From contig CM057165.1 of assembly GCA_029962745.1 (NCBI GenBank), positions 23,835,202 to 23,899,201 of the forward strand: 64,000 nucleotides of DNA, read 5' to 3'. This document shows positions 33,283 through 43,297 of this stretch, piece by piece. The DNA is from Echinometra lucunter. Lineage: Eukaryota; Echinodermata; Echinoidea; Camarodonta; Echinometridae. The translations under genes were made by a program, and so were the position numbers. The notes beneath the pieces were generated by a model. It saw only the letters and a list, made by a program, of their open reading frames with translations. It was not told where the DNA came from and made no database searches. The stretch's first letter is position 1; each line of letters opens with the position of its first letter.

Positions 33283-34946
33283 CCAGAAATAGCCTGGGTC
33301 TTTTAGGGTTAACACTTCCATCAAAATAATCTTCAAATTATCTATTCTAAAACCTCTATTTTGTATTTCTATGTAAAAAATAAGTGCAGATATTTGCAAT
33401 CAATGCAAGCTCACTCGGTCTACTCAACATCAAGTGTGAATTGTCTCTAACGCAGCAGAAATCCTATAAAGGATATATGATATAGTTCATAGGATACTTG
33501 GCTTTTCTGGTTTTCCCTTTGGGATATTTTCTATTGCTTCCTTCCTTTTGAATAACTTTTCCTACCTCAGGTTTCCTTCTTTCATTATTTTCCATCTGTT
33601 CTTTCCTCTCACCTTTCCTACGTTCTGCAAACCTCTACCTCCTTGTTTTAATGTCTTTCTACATGTACAATGTTTTCTTCTTTTATTCTTTCCTTCCTTC
33701 CTCCCATCTTTTTTTTTTTTCTTGTAGAATGTTTCTATTTTCACTAGCTAGTTAATGCTTCTCCCTTTTCTTGTAAATATTTCATCATGTTTCTTATTGT
33801 AATATGTATGATGTACTTTAACTCTTACTGTGCCATCCACATTATCCTCTCTATCCCAGATTTACTGCAGGACTGTTTAATATGCATGAGTGAGCATGCT
33901 ACTATACGTGTATTTGGCATCGCTACGCAGATCACTGTAGGGAGCTTAGGCAGCTTAAGGGTTAAACAACGGCTGTATCCCCATTATTACTGATATATAT
34001 CACTTGTTATATTTCTGTTAACCCATTCGTGACAGGAATTATTTGAAGCCTAATTTGATCAGCTTTTTTTTTCAAATTGGCAACACCAACATTTATTATT
34101 TTATATTGCATTTTTCTTATAAATCATCATGTATCTGAAATGAAAATAAATTGACAAAAAGTATGATAAGAGATCAAAAAGTTGCCAATTTGCAGGAGAA
34201 AAGAGTGATTTCAAACTATCTATCACATTACCAATTTAAGGATTTTAATGCTTATTTTCCTTTTAAAAGATCTGAGCATCAAACAACAAATATTGACGCA
34301 ACCAAAATGGGCACAGTTTGTGTAGAATTTTTGCTCTTTCTGCTCATGTATTTAGTATGATTTTTAGAGCTTTGCATCAAAAGATATTAGGCCAAACCAC
34401 AAAATGTGGACCTCTGTCACGAATGGGTTAATATTGTATGTATTGTTTTTTATCTCAGGGCCCTAGAGGATAGCAGTTGCTACAACTGAAGAGGCTACCC
34501 TGAATAAAATAGAACTGAAAATGAATAAATCAATTAAATCAATAAGTACAAAAGTAAAGGTACCAGTACATGCATAAACTGCCACATCCACTTTAAACTA
34601 AAATACTAGGGGGGGGGGTCTTTGTAATGTACAGAGAATGATGACAGGACATTTTTTTTAATTGCTAATTCACCATAATCGTTTATTTGGCACATCAAGA
34701 AGAAAATAAATAGGATGATATGACATACACCATAACACAATAAGTGTGAGAAGAGCACTATGAGCCCTGTTTGATATAATGTACATTGATTCTTGTGGTT
34801 CTCGACAGATGTAAAACATGTACAGTCTATAACCTCGTCTAAACGGTTCCCACTACTACGGATCTCTCCACCAACCAGATGCAAATTCGCAGTATACCTA
34901 ATGCATGTTCATTGTTCTTCAACTCAATTCATGCAAAATGATAACT
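33283..34946. other. Gene-free stretch with possible LINE 3' tail
   Basis: Pyrimidine-rich sequence at 33530-33735. At 34457-34520, CAGGGCCCTAGAGGATAGCA.. GGCTACCCTGAATAAAATAG resembles a LINE 3' untranslated end but has no recognisable coding remnant next to it. A G-run lies at 34610-34618. Confidence 0.4.
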
Positions 34947-35175
34947 GGGGTGTTTCATAAAGCTGTTCATAAAGTTATGCATGACTTTACTAATGACTGG
35001 AATATGAAGTGCCAAATGGGATGCCCAAAGTTTTTTTCCGACACTTTAACAAAGTATGTCTGCATTTCTCATAATCTTGATTAAATCGTGGCAAAAATAT
35101 ACTTTGCAATAAAAATGTTTATAAACAGTAGTAACACTAACCTATATCTGATATTTTCACCTTTAGCTGATGCAA
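34947..35175 (+). mobile_element. Hairpin MITE family F, right-truncated
   Basis: Starts GGGGTGTTTCATAAAGCTGTT and continues AATATGAAGTGCCAAATGGG.. TTCACCTTTAGCTGATG, colinear with 4767-5000 of the full copy. The right arm is lost. Confidence 0.8.
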
Positions 35176-36123
35176 TAACTCAATCGAAACAATGCCGTAC
35201 GACGCTGGGCCTATTTCTGGTACCATGTCAGTGCTTATCAGTGAGATGGCATTGCACTAGTGATCCTAAGAATTCTAACATCTCCATGAAGAGACACCTT
35301 TCTCATAATTCTTGTGTTATGGCAGCTTTTGTTCCAAATTCTTTCTACTCTTTCTTCGGGTGGGGCATTGTACCACTGTCTATGAGCTTGCAATTTATAC
35401 ACTGAAATACCTGTCTCTCACAATGACTGGTTAGGCACCTTATCAAAAGTCAGAGCCAACTTGGAACGCAGCCTTTAGCATCTTTCCCGCTCAGCGTCTT
35501 TTCCCCTTTGATCCACCCGTTTCTCTGTAGACAAAACAACGGGGGATCGTGAAAACTGATGTAAAAGAACGGGCGGGGAAAAGATGATCAAAGACGCGGG
35601 AATTGTGATATAAAGCAGTCTTATACATCTGTTCTCAAAAGCTGTGCATCACACAACTGCACTGTCAAAGAAATGAGAACTCTGCAATCTTACCAGCAAA
35701 AATGCCTTCTTAAACATTTCCTTGTCTTTCATCCATATTCATCATTATACTACCATGTACTCTTACATCTTCAAGGAAATACATACTTCCTGGGTCCTGT
35801 CTTGCAATTGACCTAAATCAATCACAATCTCGACAGCGATTATGCCTTCTTAAACATTTTCTTGTCTTTCGTCCGTGTTCAACATTACACTGCCATGTAC
35901 CCATACATTTTCAAGGAAATACATTTCTGATACTTCTCAGGTACTGACTTACACAGACTTGCAGTTGACCTAAATCAATCACAAGTAACCTATTCACTCA
36001 GAAACTTACAATGTCATATTTCTAATGTAGAGAGTTACACCTGATATCAATCTCAACTTTCGGTGCGATCAGTTTTGGATCGATTGCAACCCTCTGTAAG
36101 ACAGGACCTTCAGACAACCTTCA
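35176..36123. other. Downstream flank of the GTF3C5-like gene, with tandem duplication
   Basis: Minus-strand 3' untranslated sequence of the GTF3C5-like gene must start here, but no AATAAA could be assigned. GCCTTCTTAAACATTTCCTT.. GACCTAAATCAATCACAA occurs twice (about 35701-35832 and 35845-35983). An imperfect inverted pair CCCGCTCAGCGTCTTTTCCC / GGGGAAAAGATGATCAAAGACGCGGG lies at 35489-35603. Confidence 0.45.
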
Positions 36124-36329
36124 TCAGCTGGGTATAGTACCACTGTCCATAAACTCCAACATTTCCATGGCCATTTCGTTCTCACTGTCACTCTCCTCTC
36201 CATCATCTTTATCATCTTTGACCATCCCTTTCTCATCCTCCTCATCATCCCCCCAACTATGTCCAACATCCATGATATCGTGCTCTTCCGTCTCTTCTCC
36301 TTCATCATAATCATCAAGTCCTTCTTCAA

Positions 36330-36360
<31 letters not shown>

Positions 36361-36506
36361 TTCGCCTTCGCCTATTGCTTCTTCATCTTCATCTCCTTCT
36401 TCACCTATTGCTTCTTCATCTTCATCTCCTTCACCTATCTCGCATTCTTTCTGCTGTTCTGAACTTGATACTGATGTTGAAGGCATACTGCTCTGACTAG
36501 CACCAT
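36124..36506 (-). CDS. GTF3C5: GTF3C5-like terminal coding exon (TFIIIC 63-kDa subunit C-terminus)
   Basis: The last coding exon opens after the acceptor TTTTTTTTTCCCAG. One base from the preceding exon completes GAT, giving DGASQSSMPSTS, then a long Glu/Asp/Gly tract and the end SENEMAMEMLEFMDSGTIPS before TGA (36126-36124). Vertebrate GTF3C5 also ends in a long acidic tail followed by a SENEM-type motif, which is the main reason for the call. TFIIIC binds the A and B boxes of tRNA genes and loads TFIIIB for RNA polymerase III; this subunit acts in the A-box-binding lobe and is nuclear. The acidic run includes repeated EEGDEDEEAIGEG units from a (GAA/GAT)-rich sequence, so length polymorphism is likely. 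The N-terminal part of the protein is not in this window. Confidence 0.72.
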
Positions 36507-36685
36507 CTGGGAAAAAAAAAGAGAAGTGATATCAATATCTTCAGTACTGAAGACAAAACAGGACCAGAACAGATGTACAAAGAAATTACTGCTGACCAGT
36601 TAAATACTGAAACTGGAAACATCCAATAGGCATAATACAGGGACTACAAGGTTCCTATAGGCAATAATGTTCAGTACTATTTTCT

Positions 36686-36883
36686 TTGAATCTAAATGCT
36701 CACAAAGACAATACAAGAAATAACTATAATTTTTTAGTCTACTATGGTTGTACCTCTTTTTCAAGCACATTTGTTAAATATAAAGGACTCATATTACGGA
36801 ATAATTTACCACCAGAAAACAGCGCAAATCACTTAACACTTTTTAACATAAACAGAAAACATAACCTTCTCAATAATTTGTAA
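36686..36883 (+). pseudogene. LINE ORF2 C-terminal remnant
   Basis: The frame reads HKDNTRNNYNF ... FSSTFVKYKGLILRNNLPPE ... FNINRKHNLLNNL. This fits the Y-N-T-R-x(n)-F ... Y-x-G-x-x-[LI]-W-N-x-L-P ... F-[KR]-x-x-L-[KR]-x-x-L-L signature at the C-terminus of CR1/L2/Jockey-type polymerases. The expected Trp is Arg, so it is decayed. It lies antisense to the host gene, and a T-rich 3' untranslated stretch continues to about 37120. Confidence 0.6.
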
Positions 36884-37120
36884 TTATTCTTTATAAACAT
36901 ATACCCATTTAAAACATGACAGGCTTGCTGTATGTCTTTATCTTATTTCATATGTATTTTCTATTATAACTTTCATTTTATTCACTTTAATGTACAATAC
37001 CATATTGAATCGGGGTCAATCTTTTATGTCTTTAATATTTTTTTATCCCACCACATTTTTACACATGTATTGCTGTTTGATTTTCACTTCATTTCTTTGA
37101 TTTTTTTTTTCTTCTCTTCT

Positions 37121-37338
37121 TAAGGCCCAGTCACATTTTAGCGAATCGAGCTAATGAATGCCTAAGGAACAGCTATTTTTTTAAAGTCTCGCTCCAATCG
37201 GCTAATATGTGACAGGACCTTTAGAACCCTATTGTGGCCAAGAATTTTAGCGTATTTTAGCGTATCTGGACTTAAAAAAAAAAGCCGTTCGTTAGGCATC
37301 CGTTCGCTCGATTCGCTAATATGTGACGCGGCCTTTAC
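37121..37338. mobile_element. MITE with TIR AAGGCCCAGTCACAT
   Basis: The left end TAAGGCCCAGTCACATTTTA.. GCGAATCGAGC and right end GCTCGATTCGCTAATATGTGACGCGGCCTTTA are inverted over about 30 bp with a few mismatches. About 217 bp. It splits the 3' end of the LINE remnant. Confidence 0.85.
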
Positions 37339-37557
37339 ATTGTTGTCGTTGTTCATCTTTAAGATGTTTATGCCCCTTTAGAGCTTTTTTTTGTTTCACA
37401 TATGAATGTTATGTATGTATATTTGTTTTTATGGAAATGTGGGAATAAACTTTGAACTCTGGACTGAATAATAATTTGAACAAGCAAAAAAATAGGGAGA
37501 ATAATCATAAATTGAATCTTTAAAAATTCTTTGCTAGTACTTGATTTTGAAGATTAC

Positions 37558-37798
37558 CTTGTTCGGACTTTCTAGCATTAACTTCCAGCACGGTATCCTT
37601 GATCATCTGAGTGAGGGCATCCCGCAGCTGACGGAACATCTCCGCCTCAAAGTAACCAGTCTTCATGTTAGGTTTGTTCTTGTGCCAGCGAGGGTTGTTG
37701 ATGATGGCCTGGAGCTCTGGGTCCTCAAGATCACAGAGCTGGTAGAACATCTGGTGGTAGGCTGGGAGGATGCCTCGTCTCACGATATAGTAGGAATC
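37558..37798 (-). CDS. GTF3C5: GTF3C5-like internal exon
   Basis: A 241-nt exon between acceptor CACCTGTAG and donor GTAATC encodes 80 codons plus one base. Landmarks are DSYYIVRRGILPAYHQMFYQ, then LCDLEDPELQAIINN, TGYFEAEMFRQLRDALTQM and IKDTVLEVNARKSEQ. The order P..Q..YQLCD, then an I-I-N/H motif, an aromatic Gly-Trp/Tyr turn, and LRD....MI..T matches the segment just before the acidic tail in animal GTF3C5. Third positions are G/C-rich compared with the surrounding AT-rich DNA, as expected for a real exon. The upstream exons of this gene are not found on either strand between here and the AK8 exons. Similarity was judged from memory of the family, not from a search. Confidence 0.72.
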
Positions 37799-38667
37799 CT
37801 ACAGGTGTAAGCAATGGTCGTAAAAGGAACACATGTAGTAATAACTATCATAACTAATTAATTATTAAAAATGCTGATAATGATGTTGATGACAAAAACA
37901 GAACAACACAACCAACGATGATAATAATTTAATTAGAATAACAAACACTAATGATAATAATAATAGTAACTCTTATTGCGACGTTAGGGCAAATCCTTTT
38001 GTCTCGGCCTGTTGTTCAGATTCGCCTTAACACATGACAAAAAACCCGTCGTTTAAAACTGAAACCCCGATTTGACTTTCGCAACTTCTTGACACCTGGG
38101 ATTGCAGTAAGCCTTAATAAACAAAAGTGCTGAGCAGTGTAATCCCCCTGCCGGAGAAGCGAGCTTGACAGGGTGATAAGGAGAGAGAGAGGAAGGGAGA
38201 AAGAGAAACACGCAGGGGCTACAGAACTTCTTACTTTTCAAGATGCCCAGTGCTACGATATTGCGGCATGACAGGCTAGCTTATGGAGTTAAAAATGTTG
38301 TTATAATCGCCAATTCTTGGTCATTTTGTTTCGTTCAAACTTAAATTTTGGTTTTCATCTAAATTATGAGTGACTATTGGACATGGCAGTATCCTAAAAC
38401 AAGTGAAATATATATTTCCTACTCCTCATTCCCTTTCAGGCAGTGCCATGGTAAGAGTTGGTTTACAATATTACGTAAGATGATGAGGAGTGCAGGTGTA
38501 ATCCAAACCGAAGAGTGAAGATGCAAGGCACTGATAAGACTTTATACGAGGAAAATGAAATCGGGGTCGGTATACCCCACCTGAAATACATAGGTTCCTG
38601 TGTTATAGTGGTGGGGTATATTTTAAACAAGAGATTCTCGTAATGACATGCCCGATTTGCCTTAAAC
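37799..38667. other. Short interval between AK8-like and GTF3C5-like exons
   Basis: Only 869 bp separate the two sets of exons. I find no further AK8 or GTF3C5 exon. It holds simple (ATAATG)-type sequence (37850-37970) and a small inverted pair TATACCCCACC/GGTGGGGTATA at 38570-38620. This interval must contain the break that removed the AK8 3' exons and the GTF3C5 5' exons. Confidence 0.6.
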
Positions 38668-38719
38668 CTCTTATCAACATCACTATTAGCAGGGTAATCA
38701 AATGTGGTATGGTATACAT
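38668..38719 (-). CDS. AK8: AK8 exon 6 (last AK8 exon seen)
   Basis: Opens after the acceptor CCAATTCAG. With one base from exon 5 it gives DVYHTTFDYPANSDVDKR, matching the [ED]-[IV]-YHTTFD-[WY]-P segment of vertebrate AK8, the end of the first LID region. The proposed donor AG|GTTTAAG is not ideal and would leave phase 2. Reading on past it gives KANRACHYENLLF, which no longer resembles AK8, so the exon ends about here. The remaining two thirds of AK8, including all of its second kinase domain, are absent from the window. Confidence 0.85.
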
Positions 38720-38875
38720 CTGAATTGGGATATAACAAGTTTACTATAAGATAATATCATCTCTATGCTAATCATTAGCATCCTATTACAGAGGCAGGTC
38801 CAAAGTATTTTGCCTTTCTGCATCCTACATGTAGGCATTACTTAGAATACCGGTAATGTACCATTGCATAGAACT

Positions 38876-39010
38876 GGGGAGCGTTTCAGGAAGAGTTTTG
38901 TCTGTGATTTTCACTGACTAATTTGCTTTCAGCCAATCAGATGCGAGGATTTTCAGTAGCTTATAACATTTGTCGGTGATTTTCAAAAACTCTTCATGAA
39001 ACGCTCCCCA
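38876..39010. mobile_element. Hairpin MITE family E (E2)
   Basis: GGGGAGCGTTTCAGGAAGAG and CTCTTCATGAAACGCTCCCC are inverted ends of a 135-bp element nearly identical to E1 at 22715-22848. The right-arm GTCGG/CCGAC stem has lost a few bases. Confidence 0.88.
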
Positions 39011-39165
39011 GGTGGATTCCTGTGCAACAATGTAAGCTTACAGGAATAACAGAGATACACGTCCAAAGTTATTGGGTTAGGAAAATAATTAATATTAAAA
39101 CTATTAAATTGATATTCAGTCTGATCTCAGCCACAGTAGAGCTATTAACTTCATGTGGTCATCCA

Positions 39166-39319
39166 GGGGCCTGTTGCATAAAACTTTTGCCAGACTTTTT
39201 TTCTGGCAAAAAAAAAAAAAATTTTATGTACTGGAAAACTATGGCAATATTTTTTTTGCCGTAGTTTCCTCAAATTTTGCCATAAAAAACTCCGGCAAAA
39301 GTTTTATGCAACGGGCCCC
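39166..39319. mobile_element. Hairpin MITE, GGGGCCTGTTGCATAAAAC type
   Basis: The left end GGGGCCTGTTGCATAAAACT and right end AGTTTTATGCAACGGGCCCC are inverted (GCCAGAC.. and GCCGGAG.. follow), with A/T-runs in the core. It has the same style of G-rich terminus as families E, F and H. Confidence 0.85.
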
Positions 39320-39910
39320 AGGAAAATAAAATAGTTGATTCAGTTGGTAACATAAATTGGGGGGGGGGGGGGGTGTTGAAATACCTTGGAGTTGCACATT
39401 TATTCACACAGTCAATAATATCATCACAAAAATGACTAAAAACAACAACAGATAGCACTGCATCAGTCATTTCCATCATCAAAAGTACAATAACCATTAT
39501 GATCACGATATCATCTTTCATCATCATCATCACCATCATCAACTTCATCATCATTCATCATTATCACCATCATTATTCATCTTCATCATCATTACCTATA
39601 AGAAATATGAAATCAATGAGGAAAACTAAAAGTGCAGTATGATCTTCACTATCATTTTCAGAAATATGATTATCAGACTAAATATATAACCCTCTAGAAA
39701 AGAATCCATTTCATTGGAATAAGAAGGCTGGTTTAAAACAAGTAGTAACAATGAATCTATGCAAATACATATGATAATTTCTTCATGTATGAAGCCATCA
39801 GCTACGTAATCTTAGATACAACAGATACTCCAAAGAATCATTTCATCCAAGCTGCTTCCCTCCCTATTGTAATGACACAAAAGCTTGGAGATTATTAAGA
39901 GAAAGCTTAC

Positions 39911-39982
39911 CCCCTGTCTCAGGATCAATCCTCTTGCCCATTTGTCTTTCAATCAGTACTGTGTCTGGTGCTTCTAAAACAA
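39911..39982 (-). CDS. AK8: AK8 exon 5 (LID region of first kinase domain)
   Basis: A 72-nt exon from acceptor AACTGCAG to donor GTAAGC, phase 1 at both ends. It encodes VVLEAPDTVLIERQMGKRID followed by PETG, closely matching vertebrate AK8 (APDTVLIER..GKRIDPQTG). It covers the strand that follows the NMP-binding region and the first part of the LID, whose Arg residues contact ATP phosphates in adenylate kinases. Confidence 0.93.
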
Positions 39983-40973
39983 CTGCAGTTAATACACAAA
40001 AATATACATTATGTATGATCATTAGAATAAGAGTTAACCCTATATTTGCTATAAATAGAAAACCTGAATTGGTACATTGTTTAGAGTGTAGTACAAACAT
40101 ACAGTTTCTATGCTAAGAGTCAACTTTGGCAGTCCACTGCTTATGCCTTTTGGTGATTAAAGCACTTAATGGGTTAAACACAGTACTGAAGTATTTGCCA
40201 ACAAAGGTGACACAAAAATTCTAAACAAACTACAGAAATTAATCAGAACAAGAATGCATTGTAAAAAGCATTAACAAATGTTCATAAAGTGTAAATTGGT
40301 TTTGGCTGAAATAACTGCTTATTATGAAGCACATTATTTCATCTCTTCTTGACTATCCCTCTTGTGAATGCTCCCCCTCCCCCTTACACTTCTCCCTCCC
40401 CCTCTCATCCTGTCTTTTCTCTAATGAGTATTCGTAAATATTTGATCCTTCTATTTCTCTTCCCCTCCCTCCTCATATCTTTCCCTTATATCATCCTCTT
40501 TGTCAGAACATATGGGGTGCTGCAAGAAAGTTGCAATCAATTGCAAATAATTGCTAATTTTGAAACAAGCATTCTGATTGGCCCGGGGTCTGCCTTTTTA
40601 AGAAGACATGCATGCAACGATGATTTCGATTGGGCAGTGACAACTAGTTGCAACTTGCAATCGATTGCAACTTTCTTGCAACACCCCAATAGTCATATAT
40701 CTTTTTCTTTGTCAAGTGTTATTTGCTTTCAGTACAACAGTTGCCATAGCCCCTAGCCAGAGTTATCTTGCACCGAGTATTCAACAGGTTACCCCCCCCC
40801 CCCCCCCCCCTCTGTCTCATTCTCTCTACCTACATATTTTGTGTCTTTTTCTTCCTCTCACTTTATCTTTGTTCTTTTTTTCTCCATCTTCCTATTTCTC
40901 CCCTACCTGACCTATCCGATTCACTCTCTCCTCCTCCCCACCCCCCCCTCCCCACACTCTCTCTCAAACTTAC
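39983..40973. other. AK8 intron 4 with a hairpin MITE
   Basis: The donor is GTAAGTT and both ends are phase 1. The intron contains the MITE at 40513-40687, a C-run at 40792-40810 and CT-rich sequence. No other exon seen. Confidence 0.75.
40513..40687. mobile_element. Hairpin MITE, GGGGTGTTGCAAGAAAG type
   Basis: GGGGTGCTGCAAGAAAGTTG at 40514 and CAACTTTCTTGCAACACCCC at 40687 are inverted. The arms continue with CAATCAATTGCAA/TTGCAATCGATTG. About 174 bp. G-rich termini followed by GTNGCAAGAAA resemble the other hairpin families. Confidence 0.88.
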
Positions 40974-41124
40974 CAAAGTGTTTAGGGCTGATGCCAATCT
41001 CTTGAAGAGCCAGGGCCTGTTCTCTGGTGTCTGGGAATCCATCTAAGACCCATCCCTTCCTGATGCAATCAAAAAGCTTCACTCGATTCCTGATCAGTTC
41101 TACCCACAACTCTGTTGGAATAGG
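40974..41124 (-). CDS. AK8: AK8 exon 4 (NMP-binding region of first kinase domain)
   Basis: A 151-nt exon from acceptor GTTCAG to donor GTAAGTT, phase 0 in and phase 1 out. It encodes PIPTELWVELIRNRVKLFDC, then IRKGWVLDGFPDTREQALAL and QEIGISPKHF. The GW[VI]LDG[FI]P-[DE]-TREQA block is the conserved adenylate-kinase segment that contacts the substrate nucleotide, and the whole exon aligns without gaps to vertebrate AK8. Confidence 0.95.
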
Positions 41125-41879
41125 CTGAACATACATAAAAAAAAAAAGATGTCCAAAGACATTGCTTAAGTGCAGATTCTGAAAAGTGTGATATAGCATT
41201 GTTCAAATGATATTGCCACTTTATTAGTTGCCTGAAGATCGCATCTCATGGTGCGTGAAACTCCGAGTAGCGATACAATAAAGTACTGATGAACCACACG
41301 TCAACTGTATAACTTAAACTTATGATTTATTATTTCAAAAATAGTATTCTTGGTTCAAGGCTCTTCTTGTAAAGATACACCAAAATAGGTTGTTTCCAGA
41401 AGGATACAAGCTAATACTGATCTGATTTATTACATGGATTAGTGACTTTGACATCAAAATGCCATGTAAATGCAAATCATTTCCATTACTCTCCTAAAGC
41501 CTTTCTTGCACAAAAGTTTTATGACTGAGTTTTTTTTTTTCTGTCTCTCGTGATCATTACATGGCAAAAAATAAAAATGTTTACTTAATTTCCAATGTCA
41601 ATTTTCAAACAGTTCAAATAATAAAAGTTAAGTGCTCTATATCTAACATGTGAATAACATTAAATCTTTATTCAGGGAATTAAATGTCCCAAGAAAGGAC
41701 TTTTATGAGTACAAACTTGAATACTACTTTATTTAATACACAAGTGACAACGGGCCACAGCAAGTCAATCTGTAGTTTAAGCTTTGGTAACCCCATGGTA
41801 GACTGAGGATGCCTGCCCTTATAATTAACATTACTTGAGGCCCAAAACATTATACATGCTACAATGATTCAGATTATAC
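41125..41879. other. AK8 intron 3
   Basis: AT-rich, phase 0, donor GTATAAT after GGA GAG at 41880. No repeat family recognised inside. Confidence 0.75.
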
Positions 41880-42043
41880 CTCTCCACTTGACTGACAACT
41901 CCTTGCTTTAGCTGCGACTGATGATACATCATCAGCTAAGAGAGTCTCTTTGCTGATATAAGCAGCCTTCAGCTGATTGGACACCAAGCGAGCAATGGTT
42001 GTTTTGCCTGATGCTGGAGGACCATGAATAACAATGGCTGGAG
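41880..42043 (-). CDS. AK8: AK8 exon 3 (P-loop of first kinase domain)
   Basis: A 164-nt exon after acceptor TTCCAG. It encodes PAIVIHGPPASGKTTIARLV, SNQLKAAYISKETLLADDVS and SVAAKARSCQSSGE. GPPASGKTT is the Walker A/P-loop that binds the ATP phosphates, identical in vertebrate AK8. Phase 1 in, phase 0 out. AK8 transfers phosphate between ATP/GTP and AMP-type nucleotides and is associated with cilia and sperm flagella in animals. Confidence 0.96.
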
Positions 42044-43212
42044 CTGGAAGAATACACACAGAATAAAACAAAATGAAGACTCACCAATCAAGTCTCAAAA
42101 CTGTGGGGTTTCTACAGATAACAAAATGCAATTACGAATGGAAAACATGTTTTGCAAGTAGAAACAACAGACATGTACATCAGGTTACTACATTACCCTA
42201 AAGTTGTTGATTTGCTCTACATATCTTTCTGTTAAATTCTCTTGCTGATTTTGTGTAGCAGGTGGAAACTAGATGAATCTTCGACCACGCGTGGTCGAAC
42301 TTTATGCCTCCGCCATTACCAGATCAGAAATAAATGGCACTTCATGTTGCTTTATTTTCATTTACAATGACATCTTTGACCTTGACCTTTGCCCTTGTGA
42401 CCTCCAAATCTAATGAGAGCATTGCCCTTTCCATATGCATACATGAGCCAAGCTTGTTGAACCATCAAATGGTTACTGAGTTATCACAAGAACGAACCAT
42501 TTCTATGTACATAATGACCTCTATGGCCTTTGACCTTTGACCTTGAGACTCCAAAATCTAATCAGATGATTGTCCCTCCCATATGCATACCTGTGCCAAG
42601 TTTGAGGTTGATCGGTCAAATGGTTGTTGAGTTATGGTGAAAACAAACCATTTCTATGTACATAATGACCTCTGTGACCTTTGACCTTTGACCTTGTGAC
42701 CCCAAAATCTAATCAGATCATTGTCCCTTCCATGTGCATACATGAGCCAAGTTTGACGCCAATCTGTCAAATGGTTCCTAAGTTATCGCGAGGACGAGCC
42801 ATTTTTATGTGTATTATTACTTCTATGACCTTGACCTTTGACCTTGAGTCCCCAAAATCTAATCAGATCATTGTCCCTCCCACATGCATACATGAGCCAA
42901 GTTTGAAGTTGATCCGTCAAACGGTTCTTAAGTTATCGCGAGAACGAAAACGGGACGGACGGACGGACAGCTGGACGGACGGACGACCCGAAAACATAAT
43001 GCCTCCGGCAACCACCTACGGTGGGCGGAGGCATAAAAAAGGAATATTGATAAAAAATTAATGTATAATTGAAAACAAATCAAGTATGTAATATATCCTG
43101 AGAATACAAGATAAGATCAGAAGGAGGAGAGGGGGGATGAGGATGAAGATGTGGAGAAAAAGAAGAAATGGAAGAAGCAAGGTATTCTAGATAATGTTGA
43201 TGAAATGCTTAC
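42044..43212. other. AK8 intron 2, mostly filled by the DR1 repeat
   Basis: Donor GTAAGC, phase 1. The DR1-bearing repeat at 42271-43038 takes up about two thirds of this intron, so nuclear-receptor-type motifs lie within the AK8 transcription unit. Confidence 0.75.
42271..43038 (+). repeat. DR1-bearing long repeat, copy 2 (in AK8 intron)
   Basis: Starts CTAGATGAATCTTCGACCACG like the 11-kb copy and ends (GGAC)n, CCTCCGGCAACCACCTACGG and GGCGGAGGCATAA. The start GTTTATGCCTCCGCC-like word and the end GGCGGAGGCATAA are inverted, a possible TIR. Perfect DR1 motifs lie at 42531-42543, 42675-42687, 42682-42694 (two overlapping, so three half-sites in a row) and 42832-42844. Confidence 0.9.
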
Positions 43213-43297
43213 TGTCATCATTTTCTCTCTTTAATTGTTCCAGGAGGTAGTCTAGTGGATCCTGTGGTTTGTTGATAATCAGACCTTCAATCAGCCT
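43213..43297 (-). CDS. AK8: AK8 exon 2
   Basis: An 85-nt exon from acceptor CTTATCAG to donor GTAAGC, phase 0 in and phase 1 out. It encodes RLIEGLIINKPQDPLDYLLE then QLKRENDD. It aligns with the vertebrate AK8 linker between the N-terminal motif and the P-loop (LLI-x-x-P-[EQ]-DP...), a dimerisation-and-docking-like helical segment found in several axonemal proteins. Confidence 0.92.

Larger units (their letters stand above)
36507..37557. other. Intron of the GTF3C5-like gene, with LINE and MITE remnants
   Basis: The donor GGTAATC (minus) follows the CAA G at 37558, and the acceptor CCCAG lies at 36510-36507. Both ends are phase 1, so the exons join in frame. The intron carries an antisense LINE remnant and a MITE, listed separately. 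Confidence 0.7.
38720..39910. other. AK8 intron 5 with two hairpin MITEs
   Basis: The intron carries family E2 (38876-39010) and the GGGGCCTGTTGCATAAAAC element (39166-39319), both listed separately. It also has a G-run at 39359-39374 and (ATC)n simple sequence at 39510-39590. Both splice ends are in matching phase 1. Confidence 0.75.

Noticed and set aside
37799..38667. Direct in-frame AK8-GTF3C5 fusion protein
   Set aside because: With the best donor for AK8 exon 6 the phases do not match. Without transcript evidence a fusion is less likely than missing exons.
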